Below, piece by piece: positions 23,054 to 31,337 of a stretch of 43,773 bases of DNA. The translations under genes and the position numbers were made by a program. The stretch is taken from positions 1-43,773 of the forward strand of contig NZ_JALEGS010000023.1 of assembly GCF_022763345.1 (NCBI RefSeq), written 5' to 3'. Source of the DNA: Phaeodactylibacter sp. (lineage in GTDB: Bacteria > Bacteroidota > Bacteroidia > Chitinophagales > Saprospiraceae). The stretch's first letter is position 1; each line of letters opens with the position of its first letter. The notes beneath the pieces were generated by a model. That model did not search any database and was not told where the DNA came from. It saw nothing but the letters and a program-made list of their open reading frames with translations.

Positions 23054-24433
23054 TTGGCACTTATCAAATCAATCTCAGGCATACGGGGCACCATTGGCGG
23101 CAAATCTGGCGACAACCTGACCCCTCAGGACATCGTAGAATCCACAGCCGCCTTCGGGCATTGGCTACTCAATAAGGGAGCAAAGCCTAAAGTGGTCATT
23201 GGCCGGGATGGCCGAATTTCCGGCTCTATTGTTAACGAACTGGCCAGCGCCACCCTGCGCGCTATGGGCATCGATGTGGTCGACCTCGGCCTTTCCACCA
23301 CCCCCACTGTAGAAATGGCCGTGACGATGGAAGAAGCCGGCGCTGGTATCGTCATTACAGCCAGCCACAACCCGCGGGAGTGGAACGCCCTCAAGTTCCT
23401 CAACGACAAAGGCGAATTTATCTCAAAAGCAGATGGGGAAGCCTTGCTGGAAATCATCGAAAGTGGTGATATAGAATATGCTGGGGTTGAAGAGCTTGGG
23501 AAAGTCCTGCACGATGACCGCTACATCAAGCGGCACGTAGAGGCAATCCTTGATTTGCCTTATGTGGACGCAGCGCTGGTCAAAAGCAAAAAGTACCGGG
23601 TGGTGGTCGACTGCATCAACAGTTCCGGCTCGGTAGCAATGCCGCCATTGCTCAAAGCCCTGGGCTGCGAAGTGGAGTTGCTCAACAAAAAGCCCAACGG
23701 CCGTTTTGCGCACAACCCGGAGCCCCTGCCCAAGCACCTCAAGGACCTGAGCCGGGAGGTGGTGGAACTAAAAGCGGATCTGGGAATCGCGGTAGACCCA
23801 GATGTGGACCGCCTTGCTTTTGTTTGCGAAGACGGCAGCATGTTTGGCGAGGAGTACACCCTGGTAGCTGTAGCGGATTACATCCTGCAGCAGCAACCGG
23901 GCAATACCGTTTCTAACCTGTCTTCCACCCGGGCCCTGCGCGACATCACGGAGCGCCACGGCGGACAGTACTTTGCCAGTGCAGTGGGCGAAGTGAATGT
24001 GGTCACGGAAATGAAAAACCGCAATGCCGTTATCGGTGGAGAAGGCAACGGCGGGGTCATCGTGCCCGGTCTGCACTACGGCCGCGATGCTATGGCCGGC
24101 GTGGCGATCTTCCTGACTCTTTTGGCAAAGTCGGGCCAAACGGTAAGTGCCCTCAAGGCTGGCTACCCGGAATACCATATGGTCAAAGACCGCATTGAGC
24201 TAACACCACAGATTGATGTGGACGGCCTGCTGAAGGACCTGGAAAACAAATTTAAGTCAGAAGACTACAATACGATCGATGGCCTGAAAATTGATTTTGC
24301 AGATGGATGGGTACACTTGCGCAAGTCGAATACCGAGCCTATCATCCGCGTTTATGCCGAAGGGCAAAGCCCCGAAGCTGCACAGGCTTTTGCGGACCGC
24401 ATGAAATCAGCTGCCCTCGAATTGATCGGATAA
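23054..24433 (+). CDS. glmM: Phosphoglucosamine mutase
   Basis: A 459-residue alpha-D-phosphohexomutase. The active-site phosphoserine is Ser104 in I-T-A-S-H-N-P; the metal-binding loop D-P-D-V-D-R-L-A is near 243-250; G-E-G-N-G-G-V and the C-terminal R-K-S-N-T-E-P-I-I-R-V-Y phosphate-binding loop complete the family. It converts glucosamine-6-P to glucosamine-1-P for UDP-GlcNAc and the cell wall. No ATG is suitable; TTG at 23054 gives M-A-L-I-K-S-I-S-G-I-R-G-T-I-G-G, which matches the usual start of Bacteroidota homologues. The two PLP genes follow closely on the same strand (11 and 1 base gaps). Confidence 0.93.
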   Translation: MALIKSISGIRGTIGGKSGDNLTPQDIVESTAAFGHWLLNKGAKPKVVIGRDGRISGSIVNELASATLRAMGIDVVDLGLSTTPTVEMAVTMEEAGAGIVITASHNPREWNALKFLNDKGEFISKADGEALLEIIESGDIEYAGVEELGKVLHDDRYIKRHVEAILDLPYVDAALVKSKKYRVVVDCINSSGSVAMPPLLKALGCEVELLNKKPNGRFAHNPEPLPKHLKDLSREVVELKADLGIAVDPDVDRLAFVCEDGSMFGEEYTLVAVADYILQQQPGNTVSNLSSTRALRDITERHGGQYFASAVGEVNVVTEMKNRNAVIGGEGNGGVIVPGLHYGRDAMAGVAIFLTLLAKSGQTVSALKAGYPEYHMVKDRIELTPQIDVDGLLKDLENKFKSEDYNTIDGLKIDFADGWVHLRKSNTEPIIRVYAEGQSPEAAQAFADRMKSAALELIG

Positions 24434-24444
24434 AACCTTTAGTT

Positions 24445-25938
24445 ATGGAAGCCCTAACCACTACTTCTTTAGAAACGTATTTTGCTCCGTACCGGAAAAA
24501 TGTCATCGGGCAGGACTTTATCTTCGATACCCCCGATGGCCCCAAACGGATCCTCTATGCAGACTGGACGGCAAGTGGCCGCCTGTATAAGCCCATCGAA
24601 GAATGGCTGATGCAGGAAATTGGGCCATTCGTAGCCAATACGCATACCGAAACCTCCGTCACAGGGACTTCCATGACGATGGCTTACCATAAAGCCAAAG
24701 AGATCATCAAGGCGCATGTGGGAGCCCGGCCAAAGGATGTGCTGATTTCCTCCAACTCTGGCATGACCGGAGTGGTCAATAAGTTTCAGCGTATCCTCGG
24801 GCTCAAGGTGCACGAGAAATTCCGCGACCGGGTAGAGGTACCGGAAGAAGAACGGGCGATCATCTTTTGTACCCACATGGAGCACCATTCCAATCAGACG
24901 TCCTGGCTGGAAACGCTGGCGGACGTGGCGGTCATCAGGCCTACAGCGGAGGGTTTGGTGGACCTGGAGCACCTGAAGACGTTGCTGCAGCAATACCGAA
25001 ACCGGAAGACGAAGATCGCGGCCATCACGTCCTGTTCCAATGTGACCGGGCTGAAGACGCCTTACCACGAGATTGCCGGGCTGATGCACGAACAGGGCGG
25101 GCTGTGTTTTGTAGATTTTGCCTGTTCTGCACCCTATATCGAGATCAATATGCGGCCGGAGGAGCCCTTGCAGCACCTCGATGCCATCTACTTCTCGCCC
25201 CACAAATTCCTGGGCGGGCCTGGCTCAACGGGCATCTTGGTGTTCGATCCCAAACTGTACACCAACCGGGTGCCCGATAACCCCGGCGGTGGAACGGTAG
25301 ACTGGACCAACCCCTGGGGCGGCCATAAATACATTGACGAAATTGAAGCGCGGGAAGATGGGGGCACACCGGCTTTCCTGCAGACGATTAAAGTGGCCTA
25401 TTGCATCCGTCTAAAGGAAGAAATGGGTGTAGATAACATCCTTGCCCGGGAGCATGAGCTGCTGGAGCGGGTATGGAAACGCCTGGATCAACTGCCCAAC
25501 CTGCATATCCTCGCGCCTCACCTGCGCGACCGCCTTGGTGTGGTCTCCTTTTATATTGACGGACTGCACTATAACCTGGGCGTCAAGCTGCTCAATGACA
25601 AATTTGGTGTACAAACGCGGGGCGGCTGCTCCTGTGCCGGCACCTACGGGCACTACCTGCTCAATGTGGATCAGCAGTATTCCAAGTCTATCACCGATGA
25701 AATCAGTCAGGGCGTGCTTACCCACAAACCTGGTTGGATACGGATGTCTATCCATCCGGTCATGACCAATGCAGAGATGGATGCCATCCTTGATGCCATT
25801 GAGGCGGTGCACCATCATCATGAGGAGTGGGCGCAGGAATACGAATACAATTCTCAGACAAACGAATTTCAGCACAAAGACTTTGCAGGCGATGAAACCG
25901 AACGGGTCGCTCGCTGGTTTAGTGCAAAAATGGCATAA
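24445..25938 (+). CDS. Class V aminotransferase-fold PLP enzyme
   Basis: A 497-residue fold-type I PLP enzyme of the class V family, larger than NifS/SufS. The PLP lysine is Lys254 in F-S-P-H-K-F-L-G-G-P-G-S. H-M-E-H-H-S-N and V-D-F-A-C-S-A-P flank the cofactor. A Cys-rich loop R-G-G-C-S-C-A-G-T-Y-G-H (392-403) lies where cysteine desulfurases have their catalytic Cys, so desulfurase or selenocysteine-lyase chemistry is possible. The ATG at 24445 is 11 bases after glmM, and a cysteine desulfurase follows after one base. Exact substrate is unknown. Confidence 0.85.
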   Translation: MEALTTTSLETYFAPYRKNVIGQDFIFDTPDGPKRILYADWTASGRLYKPIEEWLMQEIGPFVANTHTETSVTGTSMTMAYHKAKEIIKAHVGARPKDVLISSNSGMTGVVNKFQRILGLKVHEKFRDRVEVPEEERAIIFCTHMEHHSNQTSWLETLADVAVIRPTAEGLVDLEHLKTLLQQYRNRKTKIAAITSCSNVTGLKTPYHEIAGLMHEQGGLCFVDFACSAPYIEINMRPEEPLQHLDAIYFSPHKFLGGPGSTGILVFDPKLYTNRVPDNPGGGTVDWTNPWGGHKYIDEIEAREDGGTPAFLQTIKVAYCIRLKEEMGVDNILAREHELLERVWKRLDQLPNLHILAPHLRDRLGVVSFYIDGLHYNLGVKLLNDKFGVQTRGGCSCAGTYGHYLLNVDQQYSKSITDEISQGVLTHKPGWIRMSIHPVMTNAEMDAILDAIEAVHHHHEEWAQEYEYNSQTNEFQHKDFAGDETERVARWFSAKMA

Positions 25939-25939
25939 C

Positions 25940-27082
25940 ATGGACCGTATTTATTTTGACAATGCTGCGACTACCCCGCTCCTCCCGGAAGTCATACAGG
26001 CCATGACGGAAGCGATGGGCACCTACTACGGCAACCCTTCCTCCATTCACAATGAAGGGCGCACGGCCCGGTCGGTGATTGAGCAGGCCCGGCGGACGAT
26101 CGCAGAGCAGCTGGGAGCTTCGATTGGTGAAATCTTCTTCACCTCCGGCGGCTCGGAGTCGAATAATATGGCATTGAAGTGTGCGGTTAGGGACCTTGGC
26201 GTCACCCGTATCATCAGCAGCCCATTAGAACACCACTGCGTGCTGCATTCCATTGATGCGCTGCAGCGGGAGCATAACATCGAGCGCGTCGAAGTAAATA
26301 CCGATCAGGCGGGCCGAATAGATAAGACGCACCTCGAAGCACTCCTGTCCGGCAGTGATCAGAAAACGCTGGTTTCCCTCATGTACGCCAATAACGAAAT
26401 CGGTACCCTGATTGACCTGGAAGCCATAGCTGCCTTATGTCAGGAGCATGGGGCCCTCTTTCATTCCGATACCGTACAGGCGATCGGCTACTATCCGATT
26501 AATGTATCTAAGACCCCAATGGCTTTTTTGACCGGGGCGGCGCACAAATTCCATGGGCCGAAAGGGGTGGGCTTTGTGTACATCAATGGCGATAATGCTG
26601 TGAAGCCTTTCATTGACGGGGGGGCACAGGAACGCAATATGCGGGGCGGTACCGAAAACATTTACGGCATTCTCGGTATGGCAAAAGCCCTGGAACTGGC
26701 CTATGCGGAATTGCCGGAGCGCCGTGCGAAAATAACCGAACTGCGCGATTACCTGCGCGAGCAGCTGGAAGCTAATTTTGAAGATGTGGAGTTTAACGGA
26801 GATGCCCAAAATGGTCATTACAAGCTGCTGAGCGTCAGTTTTCCACCCTCTCCCAAAGCGGATCTGCTACTGCTGAACCTGGATATTGCCGGTATTAGCG
26901 TTTCCGGGGGCAGTGCGTGCAGCTCAGGAGCCGATGCGGGCTCTCATGTAGTCAGTGCCCTGCATGGAGATTCGCCCCGTAAGACCATGCGTTTCAGCTT
27001 TTCTCACCTGAATACCAAGGCTGAAGTGGATCAGGTTGTGGCTAAGCTCAGGGAGATTCTACCGGTTGGAGTAGCCGGGTAA
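25940..27082 (+). CDS. Cysteine desulfurase (NifS/IscS type)
   Basis: A 380-residue cysteine desulfurase. It begins M-D-R-I-Y-F-D-N-A-A-T-T-P. PLP lysine Lys203 lies in A-A-H-K-F-H-G-P-K-G, and the persulfide Cys327 in G-G-S-A-C-S-S-G. It transfers sulfur from cysteine for Fe-S clusters or tRNA thiolation. No iscU or scaffold gene is adjacent. The ATG lies one base after the upstream class V enzyme stop (TAACATGG), implying coupling. A strong hairpin follows at 27088. Confidence 0.93.
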   Translation: MDRIYFDNAATTPLLPEVIQAMTEAMGTYYGNPSSIHNEGRTARSVIEQARRTIAEQLGASIGEIFFTSGGSESNNMALKCAVRDLGVTRIISSPLEHHCVLHSIDALQREHNIERVEVNTDQAGRIDKTHLEALLSGSDQKTLVSLMYANNEIGTLIDLEAIAALCQEHGALFHSDTVQAIGYYPINVSKTPMAFLTGAAHKFHGPKGVGFVYINGDNAVKPFIDGGAQERNMRGGTENIYGILGMAKALELAYAELPERRAKITELRDYLREQLEANFEDVEFNGDAQNGHYKLLSVSFPPSPKADLLLLNLDIAGISVSGGSACSSGADAGSHVVSALHGDSPRKTMRFSFSHLNTKAEVDQVVAKLREILPVGVAG

Positions 27083-27087
27083 AGGAA

Positions 27088-27117
27088 CAGGCTATCCAGA
27101 ACGTTCCGGATAGCCTG
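27088..27117. terminator. Shared hairpin between convergent genes
   Basis: Perfect 10-base arms CAGGCTATCC (27088-27097) and GGATAGCCTG (27108-27117) around a 10-base loop. It lies between the convergent cysteine desulfurase and SPOR lipoprotein genes. T-tracts are weak on both strands, so it may act bidirectionally as a 3' stabiliser or terminator. Confidence 0.65.
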
Positions 27118-27144
27118 TGCTGTCGGGAGATTTTATGAATAAGT

Positions 27145-27705
27145 TTAGTTGCCGATAACCTGCTCGATAGGTACCCGTACACCATCCTCATAGGAAGCGA
27201 TCCAGGCATCCTTAATACCCAGGTTTTGGATTTGGGTTTGCAGCTGCTTGGCTTTCTGATAATCCCGGAAGCGCCCAAGGACGATTTTTTGAAGGCCATC
27301 CATTGTCTTTACGCCCAAACCCTCCTCATTGGTCTGTAAATCAGAGTCGATCTTTGGGTCCTGGTACGCACCAATCTGCACGCGGAACCAAGTGCCGTAG
27401 TCATCTGAAGTAGCCTGCAACTCACGGGTGACCGATTCGAGAGCGTCTTGTGCTTCTGCGAGTTCGTTACGCATATTTCCGTACTCCCGCTGCATTTCGG
27501 TCATTTTTTCCTGGTAGCTGTTGGCTTCCCGGCTCATATCTTCGGCCTTGGTAGCATAATGGTCTGCTTTTTCGCGGCAGTTGTCCAGTTCCTGTTGTGC
27601 GGTTTCGTACTTCTGTGCCAGCTCGGCTGATGACTTGCAGGAGAAAGCAAAAAAGCCAAGGCTAAGGGCAAAAAGGGTCAATTTGATCTTCATATTATTT
27701 TTCAT
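27145..27705 (-). CDS. SPOR-domain lipoprotein with coiled coil
   Basis: A 186-residue predicted lipoprotein: signal with lipobox ending A-F-S-C (Cys23), then a coiled coil at about 30-100 (A-Q-K-Y-E-T-A-Q-Q-E-L and M-R-N-E-L-A-E-A-Q-D-A-L), then a C-terminal SPOR-like domain (W-F-R-V-Q-I-G-A-Y-Q-D near 111 through V-L-G-R-F-R-D-Y-Q-K-A). SPOR domains bind denuded septal peptidoglycan, so an envelope or division role is likely. ATG 27705 is chosen; ATG 27693 (M-K-I-K-L) is equally possible and 27732 would place nine residues before it. Confidence 0.85.
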   Translation of the reverse strand: MKNNMKIKLTLFALSLGFFAFSCKSSAELAQKYETAQQELDNCREKADHYATKAEDMSREANSYQEKMTEMQREYGNMRNELAEAQDALESVTRELQATSDDYGTWFRVQIGAYQDPKIDSDLQTNEEGLGVKTMDGLQKIVLGRFRDYQKAKQLQTQIQNLGIKDAWIASYEDGVRVPIEQVIGN

Positions 27706-27773
27706 TGATGTTTGGCCCACTAAACTAGGCAAGATTTTTCGATTTTCCCATGGGTAAATTTTTAGGGTAAATC

Positions 27774-27805
27774 TTGCAAATTAGCGGGGAGGTTATTTAT
27801 CTTTG
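27774..27805 (+). promoter_or_regulatory. Promoter of tRNA-Val
   Basis: TTG at 27774-27776 and TATCTTTG at 27798-27805, 21 bases apart, match the Bacteroidota -33/-7 pair (TTG, TAnnTTTG). Transcription would begin about 10-15 bases before the mature tRNA 5' end. Confidence 0.75.
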
Positions 27806-27823
27806 CCCACCACTTCAAAACGG

Positions 27824-27898
27824 GGGCATTTAGCTCAGTTGGTTTAGAGCGCTGCCTTGACAGGGCAGAGGTCACTGGTTCGAATCCAGTAATGCCCA
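27824..27898 (+). tRNA. tRNA-Val (anticodon GAC)
   Basis: A 75-base cloverleaf. Acceptor arms GGGCATT/AATGCCC with discriminator A; D arm GCTC/GAGC; anticodon stem CTGCC/GGCAG around TTGACAG (anticodon GAC, reading GUC/GUU valine codons); T arm ACTGG-TTCGAAT-CCAGT. The CCA end is not encoded. It has its own promoter and terminator. Confidence 0.96.
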
Positions 27899-27904
27899 CT
27901 ACTA

Positions 27905-27936
27905 CAGGGCCCGGCAAAACCGGGCCCTGTTTATTT
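27905..27936 (+). terminator. Terminator of tRNA-Val
   Basis: Perfect 10-base arms CAGGGCCCGG (27905-27914) and CCGGGCCCTG (27920-27929), loop CAAAA, followed by TTTATTT. A strong intrinsic terminator just after the tRNA. Confidence 0.92.
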
Positions 27937-27956
27937 GACCTTGTTCACTCGTTCCT

Positions 27957-28178
27957 ATGCCTTCAACCGGGAAATTAATTATCTACTTTGGTCTTTTTAT
28001 CGTTTTGGTAGGCGTGATTGTTTACTTCTTTGGTGACAAACTGTCTTGGTTAGGCCGTTTGCCCGGGGATATCAGGGTGGAAGGGGAAAATGGGCGGTTC
28101 TATTTTCCCATTACAACGATGATCCTGATCAGCGTCTTCCTTTCTCTGCTCATCCGTTTGATACAGCGTATTTTGTAG
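27957..28178 (+). CDS. DUF2905 small membrane protein
   Basis: A 73-residue protein of the DUF2905 family with two hydrophobic helices (about 7-26 and 50-70). The linker L-S-W-L-G-R-L-P-G-D-I-R-V-E-G-E-N-G-R-F-Y-F-P-I is the family signature. Function is unknown; it is an inner-membrane protein found across bacteria. It follows the tRNA terminator by 20 bases and precedes the long nrdJ leader. Confidence 0.93.
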   Translation: MPSTGKLIIYFGLFIVLVGVIVYFFGDKLSWLGRLPGDIRVEGENGRFYFPITTMILISVFLSLLIRLIQRIL

Positions 28179-28493
28179 CGGTAGGTGATGAGTTATCAAC
28201 ATTTTGTGGAAAACTACTACCACTCCTTGCACGCATTTTTGAAATAAGGCCCTTACATTTATCGTAGATATAGAGTTTCCCAACTTCAAGCAAGAACAAC
28301 CACCCTAAGCGAGAGAAGACCTAAGTCCTGTGAGTTGCCTGATGCCGGGCTATTCCCGGATATGGTTTGGGCTTCCGCCCTTAACGGCCAGAACGGTCAC
28401 CAATTTAAATAATCATTGCTAATACAATTCCAGGCGAATCAGGCCTGAGGATTGATGATATAGTATTACCAAAACCAGCCAAACAGCTACAAA
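28179..28493 (+). ncRNA. Long structured 5' leader of nrdJ (unassigned RNA element)
   Basis: A 315-base non-coding stretch before the B12-dependent ribonucleotide reductase gene. A -7-like TACATTTA at 28254-28261 would leave a leader of about 225 nt. Hairpins visible: CCGGG-ctatt-CCCGG (28345-28359), GGGC-TTCC-GCCC (28369-28380) with flanking TGG/CCA pairing, and CAGGC-gaatcag-GCCTG (28431-28447). A cobalamin riboswitch would be expected biologically, but the hallmark B12-box GCCACTG is not present, so this is either a divergent or a different element. No T-tract terminator is seen inside. Boundaries are approximate. Confidence 0.45.
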
Positions 28494-31061
28494 ATGGAGA
28501 CGCCAGCAGTTTCAACCCCAAAAGTGAAATCCTACACTGAGAAGTACACCTTTGAAGAGGCCCTGAAGGCTTCGGTAGCGTACTTCAATGGCGATGACCT
28601 CGCCGCTAATGTCTGGGTGAATAAATACGCCCTTAAGGACTCTTACGGTAATATTTACGAGCGCACACCGGATGATATGCACCGCCGGATCGCCGCTGAA
28701 ATTGCCCGTATCGAGGCCCGCTACCCCGAACCACTGAGTGAAGAAGAAGTGTATGCGGTACTAAAAGATTTTAAATACATCGTTCCGCAGGGTAGCCCAA
28801 TGGCTGGCATTGGCAACCCCTTTCAAATTTCTTCCCTGTCCAATTGCTTCGTTATTGGTAGTGGTGCAGACTCCTACGGCGGCATTGCCAAGGCTGATGA
28901 AGAGCAGGTTCAGCTGATGAAGCGCCGGGGCGGTGTAGGGCAGGACCTTTCTCACTTACGCCCCAAAGGCTCACCGGTTATGAACAGCGCCCTTTCTTCC
29001 ACCGGCATTGTGCCGTTCATGGAGCGTTATTCCAACTCTACCCGCGAGGTGGCGCAGGACGGTCGAAGGGGAGCGTTGATGTTGACGGTTTCCAGCCGTC
29101 ATCCGGATGCAGAAGGCTTTATTGATGCCAAGCTGGAGCAGGGCAAAGTGACCGGGGCTAATGTTTCGGTCCGGATTGATGATGACTTTATGAAAGCGGC
29201 GATCGAAGGTAAGCCCTATCAGCAGCAGTACCCGGTGGATTCGCCAAACCCGGCTTTCAAGAAAGACGCTGATGCTCAGAAGCTTTGGAAGAAAATCATT
29301 CAGAATGCCTGGAAGTCGGCTGAGCCCGGAGTGCTGTTCTGGGATACGATCATCCGGGAGTCGGTGCCGGACTGCTATGCGGACTTGGGCTACCGTACCA
29401 TTTCAACAAACCCATGCGGGGAAATTCCGCTCTGCCCCTACGATAGCTGCCGCCTTTTGGCCATCAACCTGTACAGTTACGTGGAAAACCCGTTCACGCC
29501 AAAAGCCAAATTCAACTTTGAAAAATTTGGGCAGCACGTACAGATGGCTCAGCGAATCATGGATGATATCATTGACCTGGAAATCGAGAAAATTGACCGG
29601 ATTCTGGAGAAAATTGAGAAGGACCCGGAAGCAGAAGACATCAAAGCAACGGAATACGAGCTCTGGAAAAAGATCCGCAAAACCTGTGTACAGGGCCGTC
29701 GGACGGGTGTAGGCATCACCGCAGAAGGCGATATGCTGGCTTCGCTGGGACTGCGCTATGGCAGTGATGAAGCGATCAGCTTCTCCGTAGATGTGCACCG
29801 TACGCTGGCCGTCAACGCATACCGCTCCTCTGCAATCATGGCAAAAGAGCGGGGCGCATTCCCTATTTTCGATGCGGAACGGGAAGCAGAGAATCCTTTT
29901 ATCAACCGCCTGCGCGAAGCAGACCCGGCATTGTATGAAGAAATGCTGGCGCATGGCCGCCGCAATATTGCGTTGCTGACCATTGCGCCGACCGGCACGA
30001 CAAGCCTGATGACGCAAACAGCCAGCGGCATTGAACCGGCCTTCCTGATCACGTACAAGCGCCGCCGCAAGGTTAATCCCAATGATAAGGAAGCCAACGT
30101 GACTTTTATCGATGAAGTTGGCGACCACTGGGAAGAATACAATGTTTTCCACCATAAGTTCCTGGTCTGGCTGGAAGCCAATGGCTACGATGTAGACAAG
30201 GTCCGCCGGATGTCCACTGACGAATTGACCCCGATCATTGAGCAGTCGCCTTACCATTTGGCTACAGCCAATGATGTGGACTGGGTGCAAAAGGTGAAAA
30301 TGCAGGGGGCGATTCAGAAATGGGTGGACCATTCGATTAGCGTAACGGTCAATATCCCGGAAGAAACTTCTGTGGAAATGGTGCAGAAGATTTACGAAAC
30401 CGCCTGGAAAGAAGGCTGCAAAGGCTGCACCATCTACCGTGATGGTTCCCGTTCCGGCGTGTTGGTATCTGACAAGGAAAAGAAAACAGGTGCTGCCAAT
30501 GAGTTTCAGGAGACAATGCCGCCTAAGCGTCCTGAGGTCCTCGAAGCAGCTGTGGTCCGGTTCAAGAATAACGCGGAGGATTGGATCGCAGTAATTGGCT
30601 TGTATGCCAACCGCCCTTACGAGATCTTTACCGGCAAGTCAGAGGATATTTTTATTATTCCAGGCTATGTGACAAAAGGCTGGGTGATGAAGAATACAGA
30701 TGATGAGGGCCACAACCGTTATGACCTGCAGTTTGAAGACAAGCAGGGGTATCGGGTTACCATTGAAGGCTTGTCCCGCTCCTTCGATAAGGAATACTGG
30801 AACTATGCCAAGCTGATTTCCGGAGTGCTTCGCCATGGGATGCCGATCCCGTATGTGGTGGATTTGGTAGAGGGGCTTAATGTTGAGGAAGACTACATCA
30901 ATACCTGGAAAAATGGCGTGGTGCGTGCACTCAAGCAATTCGTACCCGATGGGACGAAAGCTGCCGACAGCGCCTGCCCTAGTTGTAATGATGCTGACGG
31001 GCTGATCTACAAGGAAGGCTGCCTCATCTGCAAGAGCTGCGGATACTCCGAGTGTGGCTAA
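28494..31061 (+). CDS. nrdJ: Adenosylcobalamin-dependent ribonucleotide reductase (class II)
   Basis: An 855-residue vitamin B12-dependent ribonucleotide reductase that makes deoxyribonucleotides without oxygen or a separate radical subunit. Recognisable parts: an N-terminal R1-like region, N-C-F-V near 116, the finger-loop motif N-P-C-G-E-I-P-L (303-310), I-A-P-T-G-T-T-S-L near 497-505, and a C-terminal zinc-binding tail (C-P-S-C ... C-x-x-C-K-S-C-G). No intein is inserted. The start ATG at 28494 follows a long leader that may carry regulation. A terminator follows at 31147. No class I nrdAB genes are in the window. Confidence 0.95.
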   Translation: METPAVSTPKVKSYTEKYTFEEALKASVAYFNGDDLAANVWVNKYALKDSYGNIYERTPDDMHRRIAAEIARIEARYPEPLSEEEVYAVLKDFKYIVPQGSPMAGIGNPFQISSLSNCFVIGSGADSYGGIAKADEEQVQLMKRRGGVGQDLSHLRPKGSPVMNSALSSTGIVPFMERYSNSTREVAQDGRRGALMLTVSSRHPDAEGFIDAKLEQGKVTGANVSVRIDDDFMKAAIEGKPYQQQYPVDSPNPAFKKDADAQKLWKKIIQNAWKSAEPGVLFWDTIIRESVPDCYADLGYRTISTNPCGEIPLCPYDSCRLLAINLYSYVENPFTPKAKFNFEKFGQHVQMAQRIMDDIIDLEIEKIDRILEKIEKDPEAEDIKATEYELWKKIRKTCVQGRRTGVGITAEGDMLASLGLRYGSDEAISFSVDVHRTLAVNAYRSSAIMAKERGAFPIFDAEREAENPFINRLREADPALYEEMLAHGRRNIALLTIAPTGTTSLMTQTASGIEPAFLITYKRRRKVNPNDKEANVTFIDEVGDHWEEYNVFHHKFLVWLEANGYDVDKVRRMSTDELTPIIEQSPYHLATANDVDWVQKVKMQGAIQKWVDHSISVTVNIPEETSVEMVQKIYETAWKEGCKGCTIYRDGSRSGVLVSDKEKKTGAANEFQETMPPKRPEVLEAAVVRFKNNAEDWIAVIGLYANRPYEIFTGKSEDIFIIPGYVTKGWVMKNTDDEGHNRYDLQFEDKQGYRVTIEGLSRSFDKEYWNYAKLISGVLRHGMPIPYVVDLVEGLNVEEDYINTWKNGVVRALKQFVPDGTKAADSACPSCNDADGLIYKEGCLICKSCGYSECG

Positions 31062-31146
31062 AACAGGTGAGGTATTTAAAGCGTATGGTTTAAAGTACTT
31101 TATGCTGGCCTTGATATACCATTCCTGGTGAATGAAATAAATCTAC

Positions 31147-31185
31147 AGGCACTATCTGATAACTTCGGGTAGTGCCTCTCTTTTT
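31147..31185 (+). terminator. Terminator of nrdJ
   Basis: Arms AGGCACTA (31147-31154) and TAGTGCCT (31170-31177), perfect over 8 bases with a 15-base loop, followed by CTCTTTTT. It lies about 85 bases after the nrdJ stop. Confidence 0.85.
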
Positions 31186-31187
31186 CA

Positions 31188-31337
31188 ACTGCCGGAAAGT
31201 ACGTTTATCAGTCGGAGGACGGATGGACCATGAAGGCAGAGCGGGAAGGGTTTGTAGCTCAGCATGAGCACACGCTTATCGTCACCAAAGGTAAGCCTTT
31301 CGTGCTGACTTCCGCCAACGGTATGCCCTGGTTTTAA
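31188..31337 (+). pseudogene. C-terminal remnant of methionine aminopeptidase
   Basis: An open stretch of about 49 codons, ending with TAA at 31335-31337, that matches the last part of type I methionine aminopeptidase: E-D-G-W-T-M-K, then V-A-Q-H-E-H-T-L-I-V-T-K-G-K-P-F-V-L-T. The Glu of the E-H-T motif is the family's last metal ligand. Nothing upstream matches the rest of the enzyme: a stop codon (31170) and the nrdJ terminator come first. The fragment therefore looks like the truncated end of a lost or displaced gene. Its stop overlaps the convergent sensor kinase stop. Confidence 0.6.

Noticed and set aside
28254..28266. ACATTTATCGT in the nrdJ leader, identical over 11 bases to the third palindrome of the mosaic repeat
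   Set aside because: Only 11 bases match, the flanks do not form the same stem, and a -7-like box explains the sequence; probably chance.
28179..28493. Cobalamin riboswitch call for the nrdJ leader
   Set aside because: The B12 box GCCACTG and the usual flanking conserved blocks were not found, so the specific name is not justified.
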